A stretch of 64,000 nt of DNA from an uncultured Eubacteriales bacterium (GCA_934561055.1 CAKTFN010000003.1:62001-126000), one strand, 5' to 3'. Counted from the first letter of the stretch, positions 52,295-61,161 are shown. Numbers and translations: made by a program. The notes: generated by a model from the sequence alone, not told the origin.

Positions 52295-53500
52295 ATGTGG
52301 CAACTTAAAAAGGCATATTACAGAGCTTTTCAAAAAATCATGAAAATCGCCATGTATGCGTTTGACTGGTCGGAACCCGAACTTCTTGAAGGTCCGGGAG
52401 CAATTGACCGTCTTCCCGCACTCATCGAATCAAAAGGACTCAAGCGTGTTCTCATCGTTACTGACCAGGGTCTTATGAAACTTCATATTCTTGACGGACT
52501 CTTTGCCGCCCTTGAAAGAGACGGAATCGAATACGTTGTTTATGACGGAACTCAGCCGAACCCGACGATCGACAACATTGAAGACGCCCGTCAGCTTTAT
52601 CTTGACAACAACTGCGAAGGCGTTATCGCTTTCGGCGGCGGTTCACCGATGGACTGCGCAAAGGCCGCAGCCGCAAGAGTAACCAACCCGAAGCTTTCCG
52701 TTAAGCAGATGAGAGGCGTAATTAAGCTTCATCACAAGCTTCCGCCGCTCTTTGCCGTTCCCACAACCGCAGGAACAGGCTCCGAAACCACCCTCGCCGC
52801 CGTTGTTTCCGACCCGGCTACCCACGAAAAGAACGCAATCAACGACCCGCGTCTTCGCCCGAAGTATGCCGTTCTTGACCCGGAACTCACCGTCGGTCTT
52901 CCTCCGCACATCACTTCAACAACCGGCATGGACGCACTCACTCACGCCGTTGAAGCATACATCGGAAAGAGCAACGTTCGCTCAACCGAAGCTTACGCCG
53001 AAAAAGCAACACGCATGATTTTTGCAAACGTTGAAAAGGCATATCAGAACGGAAAAGACATCGAAGCAAGAAACAACATGCTCAAAGCTTCCTACTACGC
53101 AGGCATGGCTTTCACAAGAGCATACGTCGGTTATGTTCACGCAATCGGACACAACCTCGGCGGTTTTTATCACATTCCGCACGGTCTTGCAATGGCTGTC
53201 ATTCTCCCGTACGTTCTTGAATATTACGGCGAAACCGCTCACAAGCGTCTTGCAAAGCTTGCCGTCATCACCGGCGTTAAAACCGACGGAACCGACAGCG
53301 AAAAAGCTCTTGCTTTCATTGATGCCGTCAAGACGCTCAACAGCAACATGAACATCCCCGACGGCTTTGACTGCATCAAGGAAGAGGATATTCCGACAAT
53401 CGTTAAGCGTGCCCTCAAGGAGGCAAATCCGCTTTATCCCGTTCCGAAGATTATGGACGAAGCAGACTGCGAAGCTGTAATCAGAAGACTCATGAAATAA
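52295..53500 (+). CDS. Iron-containing alcohol dehydrogenase
   Basis: A 401-residue group III alcohol dehydrogenase, reducing aldehydes or ketones with NAD(P)H at an Fe(II) site. The cofactor motif is FGGGSPMDCAKAAA and the nucleotide/iron region is PTTAGTGSETT. Iron ligands appear in GMDALTHAVEAY and HAIGHNLGGFYHIPHG. ATG at 52295 follows AAAGGATG; the in-frame extension lacks conservation. Monocistronic. Likely disposes of reductant in fermentation; substrate range unknown. Confidence 0.92.
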   Translation: MWQLKKAYYRAFQKIMKIAMYAFDWSEPELLEGPGAIDRLPALIESKGLKRVLIVTDQGLMKLHILDGLFAALERDGIEYVVYDGTQPNPTIDNIEDARQLYLDNNCEGVIAFGGGSPMDCAKAAAARVTNPKLSVKQMRGVIKLHHKLPPLFAVPTTAGTGSETTLAAVVSDPATHEKNAINDPRLRPKYAVLDPELTVGLPPHITSTTGMDALTHAVEAYIGKSNVRSTEAYAEKATRMIFANVEKAYQNGKDIEARNNMLKASYYAGMAFTRAYVGYVHAIGHNLGGFYHIPHGLAMAVILPYVLEYYGETAHKRLAKLAVITGVKTDGTDSEKALAFIDAVKTLNSNMNIPDGFDCIKEEDIPTIVKRALKEANPLYPVPKIMDEADCEAVIRRLMK

Positions 53501-53516
53501 TTTCAAACATAATTTT

Positions 53517-53553
53517 CAGCACACCCGATAATTTTTCGGTGTGCTGATTTTTT
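53517..53553 (+). terminator. Terminator after the alcohol dehydrogenase gene
   Basis: Stem CAGCACACC with GGTGTGCTG, extended by CGA/TCG, then seven T's. Confidence 0.88.
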
Positions 53554-53617
53554 TATTCTGTTTTTGGCCATAACGATTTAAGTGAGTCGTTTAACCGCAT
53601 GGATTCTTTTGAATCTA

Positions 53618-53743
53618 CATCCGTCCGCTGTGCCGGGGGTACTTTTGGCTGTCGGCTGAAATTCCCGAAACAGGACAATTATTGAATCACTTTCCTTTGG
53701 TGCCCTCCTGTGAGGGAGCTGTCGGCTCTGCCGACTGAGGGAG
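53618..53743 (+). repeat. 126-bp repeat, copy A
   Basis: Matches copy B (54179-54304) at 125 of 126 positions, the single difference being TTGGTGCC versus TTGGCGCC. It holds an internal palindrome GTCGGC-TCT-GCCGAC near its right end, flanked by GGGAGCT and TGAGGGAG. From memory, 'CTCCCTCAGTCGGC' elements of this kind are scattered in many gut Clostridia genomes. Confidence 0.9.
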
Positions 53744-53830
53744 AAATTTTCTACGCTATGGTGTATTTCTTTATGTTGTCGTTTTAATTCGCACCGTGTC
53801 TTATATCTTTTCACCCGTCCGCTCCGCTGG

Positions 53831-53862
53831 GGGCACTTTTGTCGATTGAAACAAAAGTACCC
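53831..53862. repeat. Inverted repeat GGGNACTTTTGT/ACAAAAGTNCCC
   Basis: GGGCACTTTTGT (53831-53842) pairs with ACAAAAGTACCC (53851-53862) around an 8-nt loop. It belongs to a partial relative of the 126-bp repeats: the 'CCGTCCGCT...GGGTACTTTTG' part recurs at 53620, 54182 and 54377. Confidence 0.75.
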
Positions 53863-54178
53863 AAAAATTCGCTTTTTCATACGCCGCATTTGATGACCGA
53901 ATTTTGATTTGCGGGGGAAAATCAAAATATAGTCCACCGATGCGGCTAAAGTTAGGCGGCGGTATACCCACGTTTAAGTCGGAGAAAATCCGCTTGAATT
54001 CAAAACTTTCGGTTAAGATTGTGCGAAAGCAAGTTTACGAAAGGACAGAAGCTTCTTTTGCTTGTTGCGGATTTTTTGGTTCTGTGCTTTTATATTTGCT
54101 CTTACTTGAAGGATTTTCCTTTCTTCGTCCGTTTCTTTTATGCTATCTCTTTGATTCGTACCGTGTTCTATATCTTTT

Positions 54179-54304
54179 CATCCGTCCGCTGTGCCGGGGG
54201 TACTTTTGGCTGTCGGCTGAAATTCCCGAAACAGGACAATTATTGAATCACTTTCCTTTGGCGCCCTCCTGTGAGGGAGCTGTCGGCTCTGCCGACTGAG
54301 GGAG
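54179..54304 (+). repeat. 126-bp repeat, copy B
   Basis: Second copy of the 53618-53743 repeat, 561 bp downstream in the same orientation. The preceding TATATCTTTTCA also recurs before the partial copy near 53800. Confidence 0.9.
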
Positions 54305-54642
54305 TGATTTCCTACGCTACGGCTTATTCTTTGATGTTTTTCCTTAAGCCGCACTTTTCAGCTTTTTAATTTTCATCCGTCCGCTGTGCTGTGGGTACTT
54401 TTGCCGATTGAAACAAAGCAAAGCAATGAAAAGCCGAATTGACAAGGTCTTTTCCGCTTACACTTACTTTAATGTTGAAAAATTCAAAGGAAGGGAGTAT
54501 TCCAAAATAAAGAACATGAAATACGCGAAAAGAAATCATCGACTTTCCGTAAACAAGCTGATTTTCTTGACACGATATGTTATTATTAATTTGTGAGGAA
54601 TTGCTCCGCACTTATAAAAACGAAACGAAAGGATTGACGATA

Positions 54643-55164
54643 ATGAAAGAAACACTCACCGACCTTAAAGAAAGAAGAAGCTGCAGAAAATATTCTTCAA
54701 AGCAGGTTGAAAAAGAAAAGCTTGACCTCATTCTTGAAGCCGGAACTTATGCGCCGACCGGAAGGAACTCACAGTCCCCCGTAATTGTTGCGGTTCAAAA
54801 CCCGGAAACGGTCAAAGAGCTTTCAAAACTCAATGCAGAAATTATGGGTGCAAACACCGATCCGTTTTACGGTGCGCCGACCGTTCTCGTTGTTCTTGCC
54901 GATTCAACGGTAAACACCTACCGTGACGACGGTGCTCTCGTCATGGGCAACCTTCTCAATGCCGCCCATGCCGTCGGAGTCGATTCCTGCTTTATCTACA
55001 GAGCAAGAGAAATGTTCAAAACCGAAAAAGGCAAAGAATTCCTTAAAAAATGGGGTCTTGACGAAAAATACGAAGGCATCGGAAACTGCATCTTAGGCTA
55101 CGGCGAAAAGGAAGGATTCAAACCTCTTTCACCGAGAAAAAACGGATACATTATATGGGACTGA
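54643..55164 (+). CDS. Nitroreductase family protein
   Basis: An FMN-dependent NAD(P)H oxidoreductase. The 173 residues include the phosphate/FMN-binding RRSCRKY, YAPTGRNSQSP and the later GIGNCILGYG. The substrate is unknown. ATG at 54643 follows GAAAGG. The last 10 nt overlap the MGMT-like gene, so the two are co-translated. Confidence 0.88.
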   Translation: MKETLTDLKERRSCRKYSSKQVEKEKLDLILEAGTYAPTGRNSQSPVIVAVQNPETVKELSKLNAEIMGANTDPFYGAPTVLVVLADSTVNTYRDDGALVMGNLLNAAHAVGVDSCFIYRAREMFKTEKGKEFLKKWGLDEKYEGIGNCILGYGEKEGFKPLSPRKNGYIIWD

Positions 55165-55466
55165 GCACATTTGAACGTATCTACGAAGTCGTAAAAGGCA
55201 TTCCAAAAGGAAAAGTCATGACGTACGGACAAGTTGCCCTGCTTGCGGGAAACCCTCGTTGGGCAAGGGTTGTCGGCTATGCGCTTCATGTTAATCCCGA
55301 ACCGGGCATAATCCCCTGCCACAGGGTTGTCAACCGTGAGGGAAGAGTTGCGCCGGGCTTTGCCTTCGGCGGAACGGACGCTCAAAGAATGCTCCTTGAG
55401 GGGGAAGGCATAACCTTCCTTGAGAACGGACTTGTTGACATGGAAAAGCACTGTGTGAAATTATAA
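55155..55466 (+). CDS. MGMT-family alkyl-DNA binding protein
   Basis: A 103-residue protein equal to the C-terminal DNA-binding half of O6-alkylguanine-DNA alkyltransferase. It has PKGKVMTYGQVA, the Arg-finger helix RWARVVGYAL and PCHRVV with the reactive Cys55 retained. Proteins lacking this Cys are the ATL type; this one keeps it, so it could accept an alkyl group despite its short length, or flag lesions for excision repair. It overlaps the nitroreductase gene by 10 nt. A strong terminator follows. Confidence 0.88.
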   Translation: MGLSTFERIYEVVKGIPKGKVMTYGQVALLAGNPRWARVVGYALHVNPEPGIIPCHRVVNREGRVAPGFAFGGTDAQRMLLEGEGITFLENGLVDMEKHCVKL

Positions 55467-55476
55467 TACAGATAAA

Positions 55477-55515
55477 ATTGCTGCTAAGGAATGTTTTTCC
55501 TTAGCAGCAATTTTT
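55477..55515 (+). terminator. Terminator after the MGMT-like gene
   Basis: Perfect 15-bp stem ATTGCTGCTAAGGAA with TTCCTTAGCAGCAAT and a T tract. Confidence 0.9.
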
Positions 55516-55594
55516 ATGCGACTTTTTGTTCGCTGAAGCGGTAAAGTATTCTGAAAAGCAGAGAAATCGGCAGCCGAAAATTTATGCAAAACCG

Positions 55595-55623
55595 TTGACA
55601 AAGCAAAAAGTAAATGCTATATT
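55595..55623 (+). promoter_or_regulatory. Promoter of the padR operon
   Basis: TTGACA (55595-55600), 17 bp, TATATT (55618-55623). Thirteen bases downstream lies TCGAT-GT-ATCGA (55636-55647), a perfect inverted repeat suited to PadR autoregulation. Confidence 0.75.
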
Positions 55624-55674
55624 ATGCATAGAGATTCGATGTATCGACTCTTTATGATAAAAGGAGGTCGTTTT

Positions 55675-56019
55675 ATGGACATCAAAAAAGAACTCACAAA
55701 AGGCAGCAGTGCGCTTCTGGTTCTTTCGGTACTTGAAAGCGAGGATCTTTACGGCTACATGATAATCAAACGCATTGCCGAAAAAAGCGAACAGGTTTTC
55801 ACTTTTAAGGAGGGTACTCTTTATCCGATCCTTCATTCTTTTGAACAAAACGGCTATTTGAAATCCTATTGGACCGAGGCCGAGGGAAGAAAACGCAAGT
55901 ATTACCACATCACAAAAAAGGGTCTTAAAACCCTCACCGAAGCCAAAGAGGAATGGAAAGCATATTCAAACGCTGTCGGAAAGGTTATCAAAAGCCGACC
56001 GGCAACTGCTTCGGTTTGA
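55675..56019 (+). CDS. PadR family transcriptional regulator
   Basis: A 114-residue winged-helix regulator. The features are LLVLSVLESEDLYGYMIIKRI, FKEGTLYPILHSFEQNGYL and the wing EGRKRKYYHITKKG, the core PadR signature. PadR proteins commonly repress an adjacent membrane protein or transporter. ATG at 55675 follows AAGGAGG. The downstream membrane protein gene starts 18 bp later. Confidence 0.92.
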   Translation: MDIKKELTKGSSALLVLSVLESEDLYGYMIIKRIAEKSEQVFTFKEGTLYPILHSFEQNGYLKSYWTEAEGRKRKYYHITKKGLKTLTEAKEEWKAYSNAVGKVIKSRPATASV

Positions 56020-56037
56020 CCTGAAAGGAGGATTAAA

Positions 56038-57471
56038 ATGAATCCGAAACTTTCGGCTTATCTTGATTCTCTCGTTCCGAAAAATCTTTCCGAAAAAAGG
56101 CGGAAAGCTCTTTTTGATGAGCTTCAATGCCATATTCTTGACAAGGCCGACCGCTATGAAGAAATCGGCTACTCAGAAGAGGAAAGCCTTGACCTTGCAC
56201 TTCATGACATGGGCGAGGACGAAAAAACAAAGGAAACAATCAGCGGAGAATTTGAGAAGCTTTACCTTGAAAAAACGTGGTGGGCAATCCTTGCCGGTGC
56301 TTTGGTTCTTGTTTTGAACCTGCTTTGCGCCGTGTTCAATCAGTTTGTCGTTTCCGCAGATTATCTCGGAGACCCGGATTTCAAAATGAATCTCACAAGC
56401 TTCGGCATAATTTTCGTGATGCTTTTTATTGTTGTTGTATCCCGCAGCTTTAAACTTCGCAAAACGCTGATTTCGGTCGGTGCGGCAAACTTAATAATTG
56501 CCGCAAGCTTACTGCTTTGCCTTTTTCCGCAGGCGGCACTGTTTTCGATTGAAACAAACATAATGTATCTTCTTGACAAATTTTCGCCGTTCTCAATGTG
56601 GAGCGAGATAAACATGGGCGCAATTTTGTTTTATCCGTTCGGCTGCATGGCTTTTCTGTTCGCTTGCAGCGCCTACTGCTTTGTTTCGGCAAAAAGAATC
56701 AGACTCGGAAGTGCAAAAAAGACGCATCCGTTTTCAAAGCGCATAATCGCTTTTTGCGGCGTATATCTTTTGGTTGCCTTTTTCACCTGTGCACTATATC
56801 CGACGGCACACAAGCACATCGAGTATGATATTCCGACCTATATTAATCCTGACAATTCCTATATTTCAAAAAACAGCGGTGAGCTGTACTCTCTGATTGA
56901 GCAGACCGACGATTATGAAAAAGCGGCGCAAATATTGACTTCTCACGGAATGGTCAACGCCGAGGACTTCAAAAAAACGCTTGACAATTCAAAACGCAAC
57001 GCCCTTTCAAAACAGATTAAAAAGCTTATGCTTGAGGACAAAACTTTTGAAGTTTGGTTTTATAAGGAGTCTCCGCCCGACGGGAACGGACTGATTTTCC
57101 TCAAAAAGGACGAAAACGGAAAAATCATTGCAAGGGGAGTCGGAAACGGTGCTTCCTTCGGTGCAAAGGGAGAGTTCAACAAACGCACGTTTTACTTCAT
57201 GGACGACTTCATCGGAAATCCGCAAAAGGCAAAAGAGAACTTTGCTTCGCTACAAAATGGGCAAAGCAAGGAAGATGTGCTAAAGCTTTTTGATGGCGGT
57301 AGAATCTATTCAAAGTTTAACTTCATCGAAAGCGGAAAAAGCGTTGAGCTATACATGATTTATTTTAAAAATCCAAAGCTTGAGGTTAACATTGAGCTTG
57401 TTTTTACCGACGGAACACTGACCGACAGAAACCTCATTGAACATGAATCCTTGGACAAAAAAGCTTATTGA
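56038..57471 (+). CDS. PadR-associated membrane protein
   Basis: A 477-residue protein. The N-terminal 75 residues (LDSLVPKNLSEKRRKALFDELQ, then a D-M-G-E-D helix end) look like the permease-prefix/HAAS domain that accompanies PadR regulators. About six hydrophobic segments follow between residues 80 and 265, then an extracellular domain of 200 residues rich in Lys and Asp with no recognised motif. A stress-sensing or membrane-homeostasis role is inferred from the PadR pairing only. Confidence 0.7.
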   Translation: MNPKLSAYLDSLVPKNLSEKRRKALFDELQCHILDKADRYEEIGYSEEESLDLALHDMGEDEKTKETISGEFEKLYLEKTWWAILAGALVLVLNLLCAVFNQFVVSADYLGDPDFKMNLTSFGIIFVMLFIVVVSRSFKLRKTLISVGAANLIIAASLLLCLFPQAALFSIETNIMYLLDKFSPFSMWSEINMGAILFYPFGCMAFLFACSAYCFVSAKRIRLGSAKKTHPFSKRIIAFCGVYLLVAFFTCALYPTAHKHIEYDIPTYINPDNSYISKNSGELYSLIEQTDDYEKAAQILTSHGMVNAEDFKKTLDNSKRNALSKQIKKLMLEDKTFEVWFYKESPPDGNGLIFLKKDENGKIIARGVGNGASFGAKGEFNKRTFYFMDDFIGNPQKAKENFASLQNGQSKEDVLKLFDGGRIYSKFNFIESGKSVELYMIYFKNPKLEVNIELVFTDGTLTDRNLIEHESLDKKAY

Positions 57472-57478
57472 ATACAAT

Positions 57479-57512
57479 AAAAACGCGGCGCAAAAAATGC
57501 ACCGCGTTTTTT
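57479..57512. terminator. Bidirectional terminator, padR operon / acyl-CoA synthetase
   Basis: Stem AAAAACGCGGCGCA with TGCACCGCGTTTTT, one mismatch, and T's on both strands. Confidence 0.85.
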
Positions 57513-57526
57513 AGGTGTATGTGAAT

Positions 57527-59245
57527 TTATTGAGGAACCTTGTCGCAAAGCTTGAGGAAGTCGATTTTTTCCATCTTCGTTCTCGGAAGAACGTCAAGAA
57601 TTACAAACTTTCTCGGGCAGGCATAGCCTTCAATGTTTTCCTTGCAGAACTTTTTGAGATTTTCGATTACGGCCTGCTTGTCTGCGTCGGGCTTTGTAAG
57701 AGAAACGCAAAGCTTAACAAGCGGCTTTCCGGTTTCGTCGTCATAACCCTGAACGGCACACGCCTCTCTGACGTAATCAAGACGTGAAACAAGTTCTTCG
57801 ATCGTTGCGGGATAAATGTTATATCCCGCAATGATAATGATTCTCTTCTTACGTCCGGAGAAAATCATGTGGCCGCCCTCGTCAAGGTAACCCATGTCAC
57901 CGGTACGAATCCAGTTTTTGCCGTTTGCGTCGGTATAAATTCCGGTTTCGGTAATGTCGTCATCGGGAAGATATCCGTTCATGATGTTCTCGCCCGAAAC
58001 AACGATTTCACCGACAGTACCCTGCGGAAGCTTGTTGCAATCGTCGTCCCAAATTTCAAGGTCAACGCCGGCAAGAGGATAACCTGCGGTTTCCTTTTTG
58101 TAAACACGCTTGTCGGTTCTTTCGCCGTAGCTTGAGTTTGACGTAACGGCGGCGCAAAGTTCGGTAAGACCGTAACCGCGTCCGAGCTTTGCCTTTGAGC
58201 CGTTTCTTGCCATGATTGCATTGAATTTTTCAACGAATTCAATGCTGACAAGATCTCCGCCGGCAAAGGTCATCATGATGTTTTTAAGACCCTCGTTTTC
58301 AAAGTTCGGAGCCATAACAAGACCCTGGAACATTCTCGGAACGCTGAGAATTTCGGTAACAACGTTTTTCCTGATGATTTCATTGACCTGAACGGGATCG
58401 AATTTTGTAACAAGAATCGGTTTATATGCGTTGCAAACCGCATAGTGCATTGCTCCGGCAAAGCCGAAAGCGTGGAAGCAGGGAAGAGTACAAAGCGAAT
58501 GAGCGGTTTTGTAATCATGCTCCTCGTCAAGAAGATAGTATTTATACGCAACATGGTTGAAGGCCGGGGAGGAAAGAATGATTGTCTTGCTCTTTCCGGT
58601 CGTTCCGCCGCCGTGCATATAAGCAGCGGCATCTCTTGCGGGACGCTTGTCCGTTTCGGGAATCGGGTAATCGTTGTTGATTGCGTCCTTGAAACGAATA
58701 ACGGTTTCAAGTTCGGGAACGTGAGCGTTTTGCTTTTCGTTGTAAAGCGCATACTGAAGAGCGACACCGTCGCAGTAATCCGAAAGCGAGCAGACAACGG
58801 TCGGATATTTTGCCATTACCTGAGCAAACGGAGCGCACATTACGTCAAGAACAATAAGCATCTTTGATTTTGTGTGTTCAAGATTTTTCAAAAGCGCATC
58901 CGGCGGAAGAAGCGGGTGAATGAAGTTTGCAATGACTCCGAGCTTGTTGAGAGCATAGAAAACGGTCAAAGCGTGGCCGCAGGTCGGAAGGAAAATCGCA
59001 ACAACGTCGCCTTTTTTGAGTCCGCAATGAGCGAAATAAGCCGAGAGCTTTTCAATGTCGTCAAACAATTTCGTCATTGAGGTTTCGGAAATCTGATCTG
59101 CAATCGGGGTAAGAAATGCCGCATAATCTCCGATATCCTTTGAGATCCTGTCATAGCACATATGAAGATATTCGTAGCAGGACTCGTCGGTCGGCAGATG
59201 AAGATAATGTTCCTTCGGTACCGGATATTCGCTGTATGAAGCCAT
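57527..59245 (-). CDS. AMP-binding acyl-CoA synthetase
   Basis: A 572-residue adenylate-forming enzyme likely to activate a carboxylic acid to its CoA thioester. Motifs: the P-loop-like YMHGGGTTGKSKTI (A3), GYGLTE (A5), the TGDMGYLD acyl-adenylate motif (A7), the GRKKRIIIIAGYNIYP hinge (A8), and the C-terminal catalytic Lys region PRTKMEKID (A10). The chain-length preference is not readable. ATG at 59245 follows AAGGAG. It is divergent from a TetR gene that probably controls it. Confidence 0.88.
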   Translation of the reverse strand: MASYSEYPVPKEHYLHLPTDESCYEYLHMCYDRISKDIGDYAAFLTPIADQISETSMTKLFDDIEKLSAYFAHCGLKKGDVVAIFLPTCGHALTVFYALNKLGVIANFIHPLLPPDALLKNLEHTKSKMLIVLDVMCAPFAQVMAKYPTVVCSLSDYCDGVALQYALYNEKQNAHVPELETVIRFKDAINNDYPIPETDKRPARDAAAYMHGGGTTGKSKTIILSSPAFNHVAYKYYLLDEEHDYKTAHSLCTLPCFHAFGFAGAMHYAVCNAYKPILVTKFDPVQVNEIIRKNVVTEILSVPRMFQGLVMAPNFENEGLKNIMMTFAGGDLVSIEFVEKFNAIMARNGSKAKLGRGYGLTELCAAVTSNSSYGERTDKRVYKKETAGYPLAGVDLEIWDDDCNKLPQGTVGEIVVSGENIMNGYLPDDDITETGIYTDANGKNWIRTGDMGYLDEGGHMIFSGRKKRIIIIAGYNIYPATIEELVSRLDYVREACAVQGYDDETGKPLVKLCVSLTKPDADKQAVIENLKKFCKENIEGYACPRKFVILDVLPRTKMEKIDFLKLCDKVPQ

Positions 59246-59270
59246 AATGTTTTTCTCCTTAAATAAAAAA

Positions 59271-59299
59271 TTGACATTCTGTAACAAATGTGATAAAGT
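59271..59299 (+). promoter_or_regulatory. Promoter of the tetR gene next to the acyl-CoA synthetase
   Basis: TTGACA (59271-59276), 17 bp, TAAAGT (59294-59299). It lies inside the leader of the divergent gene, so the two transcripts overlap. The spacer contains TGTAACAAATGT. Confidence 0.6.
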
Positions 59300-59317
59300 G
59301 TACTTAATTCCAAGTAA

Positions 59318-59346
59318 ATTATAGGCTTCGAGACGAACAGTGTCAA
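59318..59346 (-). promoter_or_regulatory. Promoter of the acyl-CoA synthetase gene
   Basis: TTGACA (59341-59346), 17 bp, TATAAT (59318-59323) on the minus strand: full consensus. Confidence 0.85.
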
Positions 59347-59366
59347 TTTACAATTTGGTCGCCGCA

Positions 59367-59381
59367 GAAACAATTGTTACA
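59367..59381 (+). promoter_or_regulatory. Candidate TetR operator, site 1
   Basis: GAAACAATTGTTACA, containing the palindrome AACAATTGTT. It differs at one base of 15 from the minus-strand site at 61925-61939 before the other tetR gene. Confidence 0.5.
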
Positions 59382-59433
59382 CAGCGCCGAAAATTGTATC
59401 ACGGATAATGAATTTTAATAAGGTGGTTTTACA

Positions 59434-60033
59434 ATGTCAGAGCAAAAAAGATACAGCTGCGTCAAAAAAACAAAAAAGACTTTTGAAAACAGCCTCACCG
59501 AGCTTTCAAAAGAATATCCTCTCAATAAAATCACAGTCAAAGCCCTTTGCGAAAAAGCGGAACTGAGTCGCAATGCGTTTTATTTTCATTACAAAGACAT
59601 CTATGATCTCATTGAGAAACTTGAAAACGAATTCATCGAAGAAATCAAAGGTTATCTCGACGATTTCCGCGAAATGGGCTTTCCGAAAAATGTTCTTGCA
59701 ACGATAAAAAGCATTGTTGTTCTTTTTTACGAGCGGAAGGAAACGGCACTGATGCTTCTTGACACCTCGTTTTCCTCATCCTTCGTTCCGAAGCTTGCGA
59801 AGATTTTGAGCGACTTCAACTTTGAATATTACAAAGCCTTTCACAAAACGGACAGGCGCACAACCTATGACCTTTTTTACACCTTCATTTCAAACGGCTT
59901 TTACGGAATGGTCAGAGAGTGGCTCAAAAGTGACGAACCGCTTCCGGTTGACCGCTTCATCTCGCTGACTTACATCATGATAAAACGCCTTCTTGTTCTC
60001 GGCGACCCGGAGATTCAGTACAACGTGAAATAA
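59434..60033 (+). CDS. TetR family regulator (acyl-CoA synthetase neighbour)
   Basis: A 199-residue regulator. The helix-turn-helix ITVKALCEKAELSRNAFYFHY fits TetR/AcrR. The C-terminal domain ends with FISNGFYGMVREWLKSDEPLPV, like the FadR/YcdC-type group that senses acyl-CoA or fatty acids. It is divergent from the acyl-CoA synthetase gene, its probable target. The start follows AAGGTGG. Confidence 0.85.
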   Translation: MSEQKRYSCVKKTKKTFENSLTELSKEYPLNKITVKALCEKAELSRNAFYFHYKDIYDLIEKLENEFIEEIKGYLDDFREMGFPKNVLATIKSIVVLFYERKETALMLLDTSFSSSFVPKLAKILSDFNFEYYKAFHKTDRRTTYDLFYTFISNGFYGMVREWLKSDEPLPVDRFISLTYIMIKRLLVLGDPEIQYNVK

Positions 60034-60044
60034 GCAAAAGAAAA

Positions 60045-60075
60045 AGGCCACCCTTTCGGGTGGCTCTCATTTTTT
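60045..60075 (+). terminator. Terminator after the tetR gene
   Basis: 7-bp stem GCCACCC with GGGTGGC, then TCTCAT and T's; it also touches the end of the convergent DUF4474 gene. Confidence 0.7.
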
Positions 60076-61126
60076 ACCAAACGATTGAAACTTTGAGTCC
60101 GTCAACCGTGTAAGAAACGTCGTGATGAATGTTGTTGTCGATTGATTTGCAAAACGCCTTGAGCATTTCCTCGTCCTTCATTTCAAGCGTTGATTTGAGG
60201 GTGAGATCATTTGCGGTATAAAGCTTTTTTGAAAGCTTGAAACCGTTCGTCCACCAATGCGGCTGTTCGTCACGTTTGAGGATAAGCTCGTCGCCGTGAT
60301 AAATTTCAAGCGTCATGTTGATCATTTCATCGTCTTTTGCGCTTTCGTAGTAAGTTCCGAACTTGCCTTTATCTCTGTTGTAAAGACCGACTTCGCCGCC
60401 CATACTTACCGCATAAAGTCCCTTCCACGCCTGAATCATCCATTCTTTTCCGGCGTATTCAAACTTAAAACGTCTTGTGCGATAGAAGAAAATTGGCGTG
60501 AGGTAACAGAAAAGGTCATAGCCGAAGAAAAAGCCGAACTCTCGCATCCAGCAATTGACAACCGCATAAATGACCATGTCGTTCAGGTTAAAATTGAAAC
60601 CGATTCCGAGAAGGCCCTTATTATCATCCGAAAAAATCTCTCCGCTTTCGGAGTCATAGATAACTCCCGAATGGAGTCTTTCGTGAACGCCGTCGCCATA
60701 TTCAACGTCAAGAATAATTTCCGAGTGGGTTTCGTCCTTGCTTTCAAGGAGGAATACGCAGCTTTTGAACGTGCTGACATATGCGCCGATAAAGTGGTAC
60801 AGCACTCCCTTTGTCATATCGCCTTTTTTCCTTGCCTCGTCTCTGAGAACAAACATTTTGTCACGGAAGGCCGTTGCGTCAATGTTGAATGCCTTGTTGA
60901 AGCTCTCCACAGAACCGCTGACATCGGGAAATTCCTTGACGATTCCTTCAAGGTCAACATAAGAATTGTTCTTGATTTCTTCACAGATTTTGTGGGTGCC
61001 GTCGTCAAGATAGACATCAAATTTTTTCACCGTATCGAATTTTTTTCCGAGCAAAAAAAGGCTTCCCGAAGGAATCATGATGATTGACATGACAAAGGCA
61101 ATAATTTTTTGGTAAAATGCTGTCAT
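60074..61126 (-). CDS. DUF4474-like protein
   Basis: A 350-residue protein with a hydrophobic N-terminal segment (IIAFVMSIIMIPSGSLFLLG) that could be an anchor or uncleaved signal. The C-terminal half (about 180-300) reads NDMVIYAVVNCWMREFGFF...GKEWMIQAWKGLYAVSMGGEVGLY, the hallmark of the DUF4474 family, which is often membrane-associated and of unknown role. It is the only gene in its unit. The ribosome binding site is weak (GAGAG). Confidence 0.7.
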   Translation of the reverse strand: MTAFYQKIIAFVMSIIMIPSGSLFLLGKKFDTVKKFDVYLDDGTHKICEEIKNNSYVDLEGIVKEFPDVSGSVESFNKAFNIDATAFRDKMFVLRDEARKKGDMTKGVLYHFIGAYVSTFKSCVFLLESKDETHSEIILDVEYGDGVHERLHSGVIYDSESGEIFSDDNKGLLGIGFNFNLNDMVIYAVVNCWMREFGFFFGYDLFCYLTPIFFYRTRRFKFEYAGKEWMIQAWKGLYAVSMGGEVGLYNRDKGKFGTYYESAKDDEMINMTLEIYHGDELILKRDEQPHWWTNGFKLSKKLYTANDLTLKSTLEMKDEEMLKAFCKSIDNNIHHDVSYTVDGLKVSIVW

Positions 61127-61161
61127 AATATTCTCTCGCTTTCCGAAAATGAGATGAAAAT

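Larger units (their letters stand above)
53554..54642. other. Gene-poor region with duplicated repeats
   Basis: About 1.1 kb without a supportable gene: the open frames have no ribosome binding sites or protein-like sequence. It contains two nearly identical 126-bp repeats, two partial relatives (near 53787-53862 and 54374-54418), and AT-rich filler leading up to the nitroreductase gene. It resembles an accumulation of dispersed intergenic repeats. Confidence 0.75.

Noticed and set aside
53904..54299. Open frames within the repeat region
   Set aside because: They run through the 126-bp repeat and have no ribosome binding site or protein-like content.
60257..61087. 276-codon open frame antisense to the DUF4474 gene
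   Set aside because: No start signal and no conserved motif; the minus-strand gene is far better supported.
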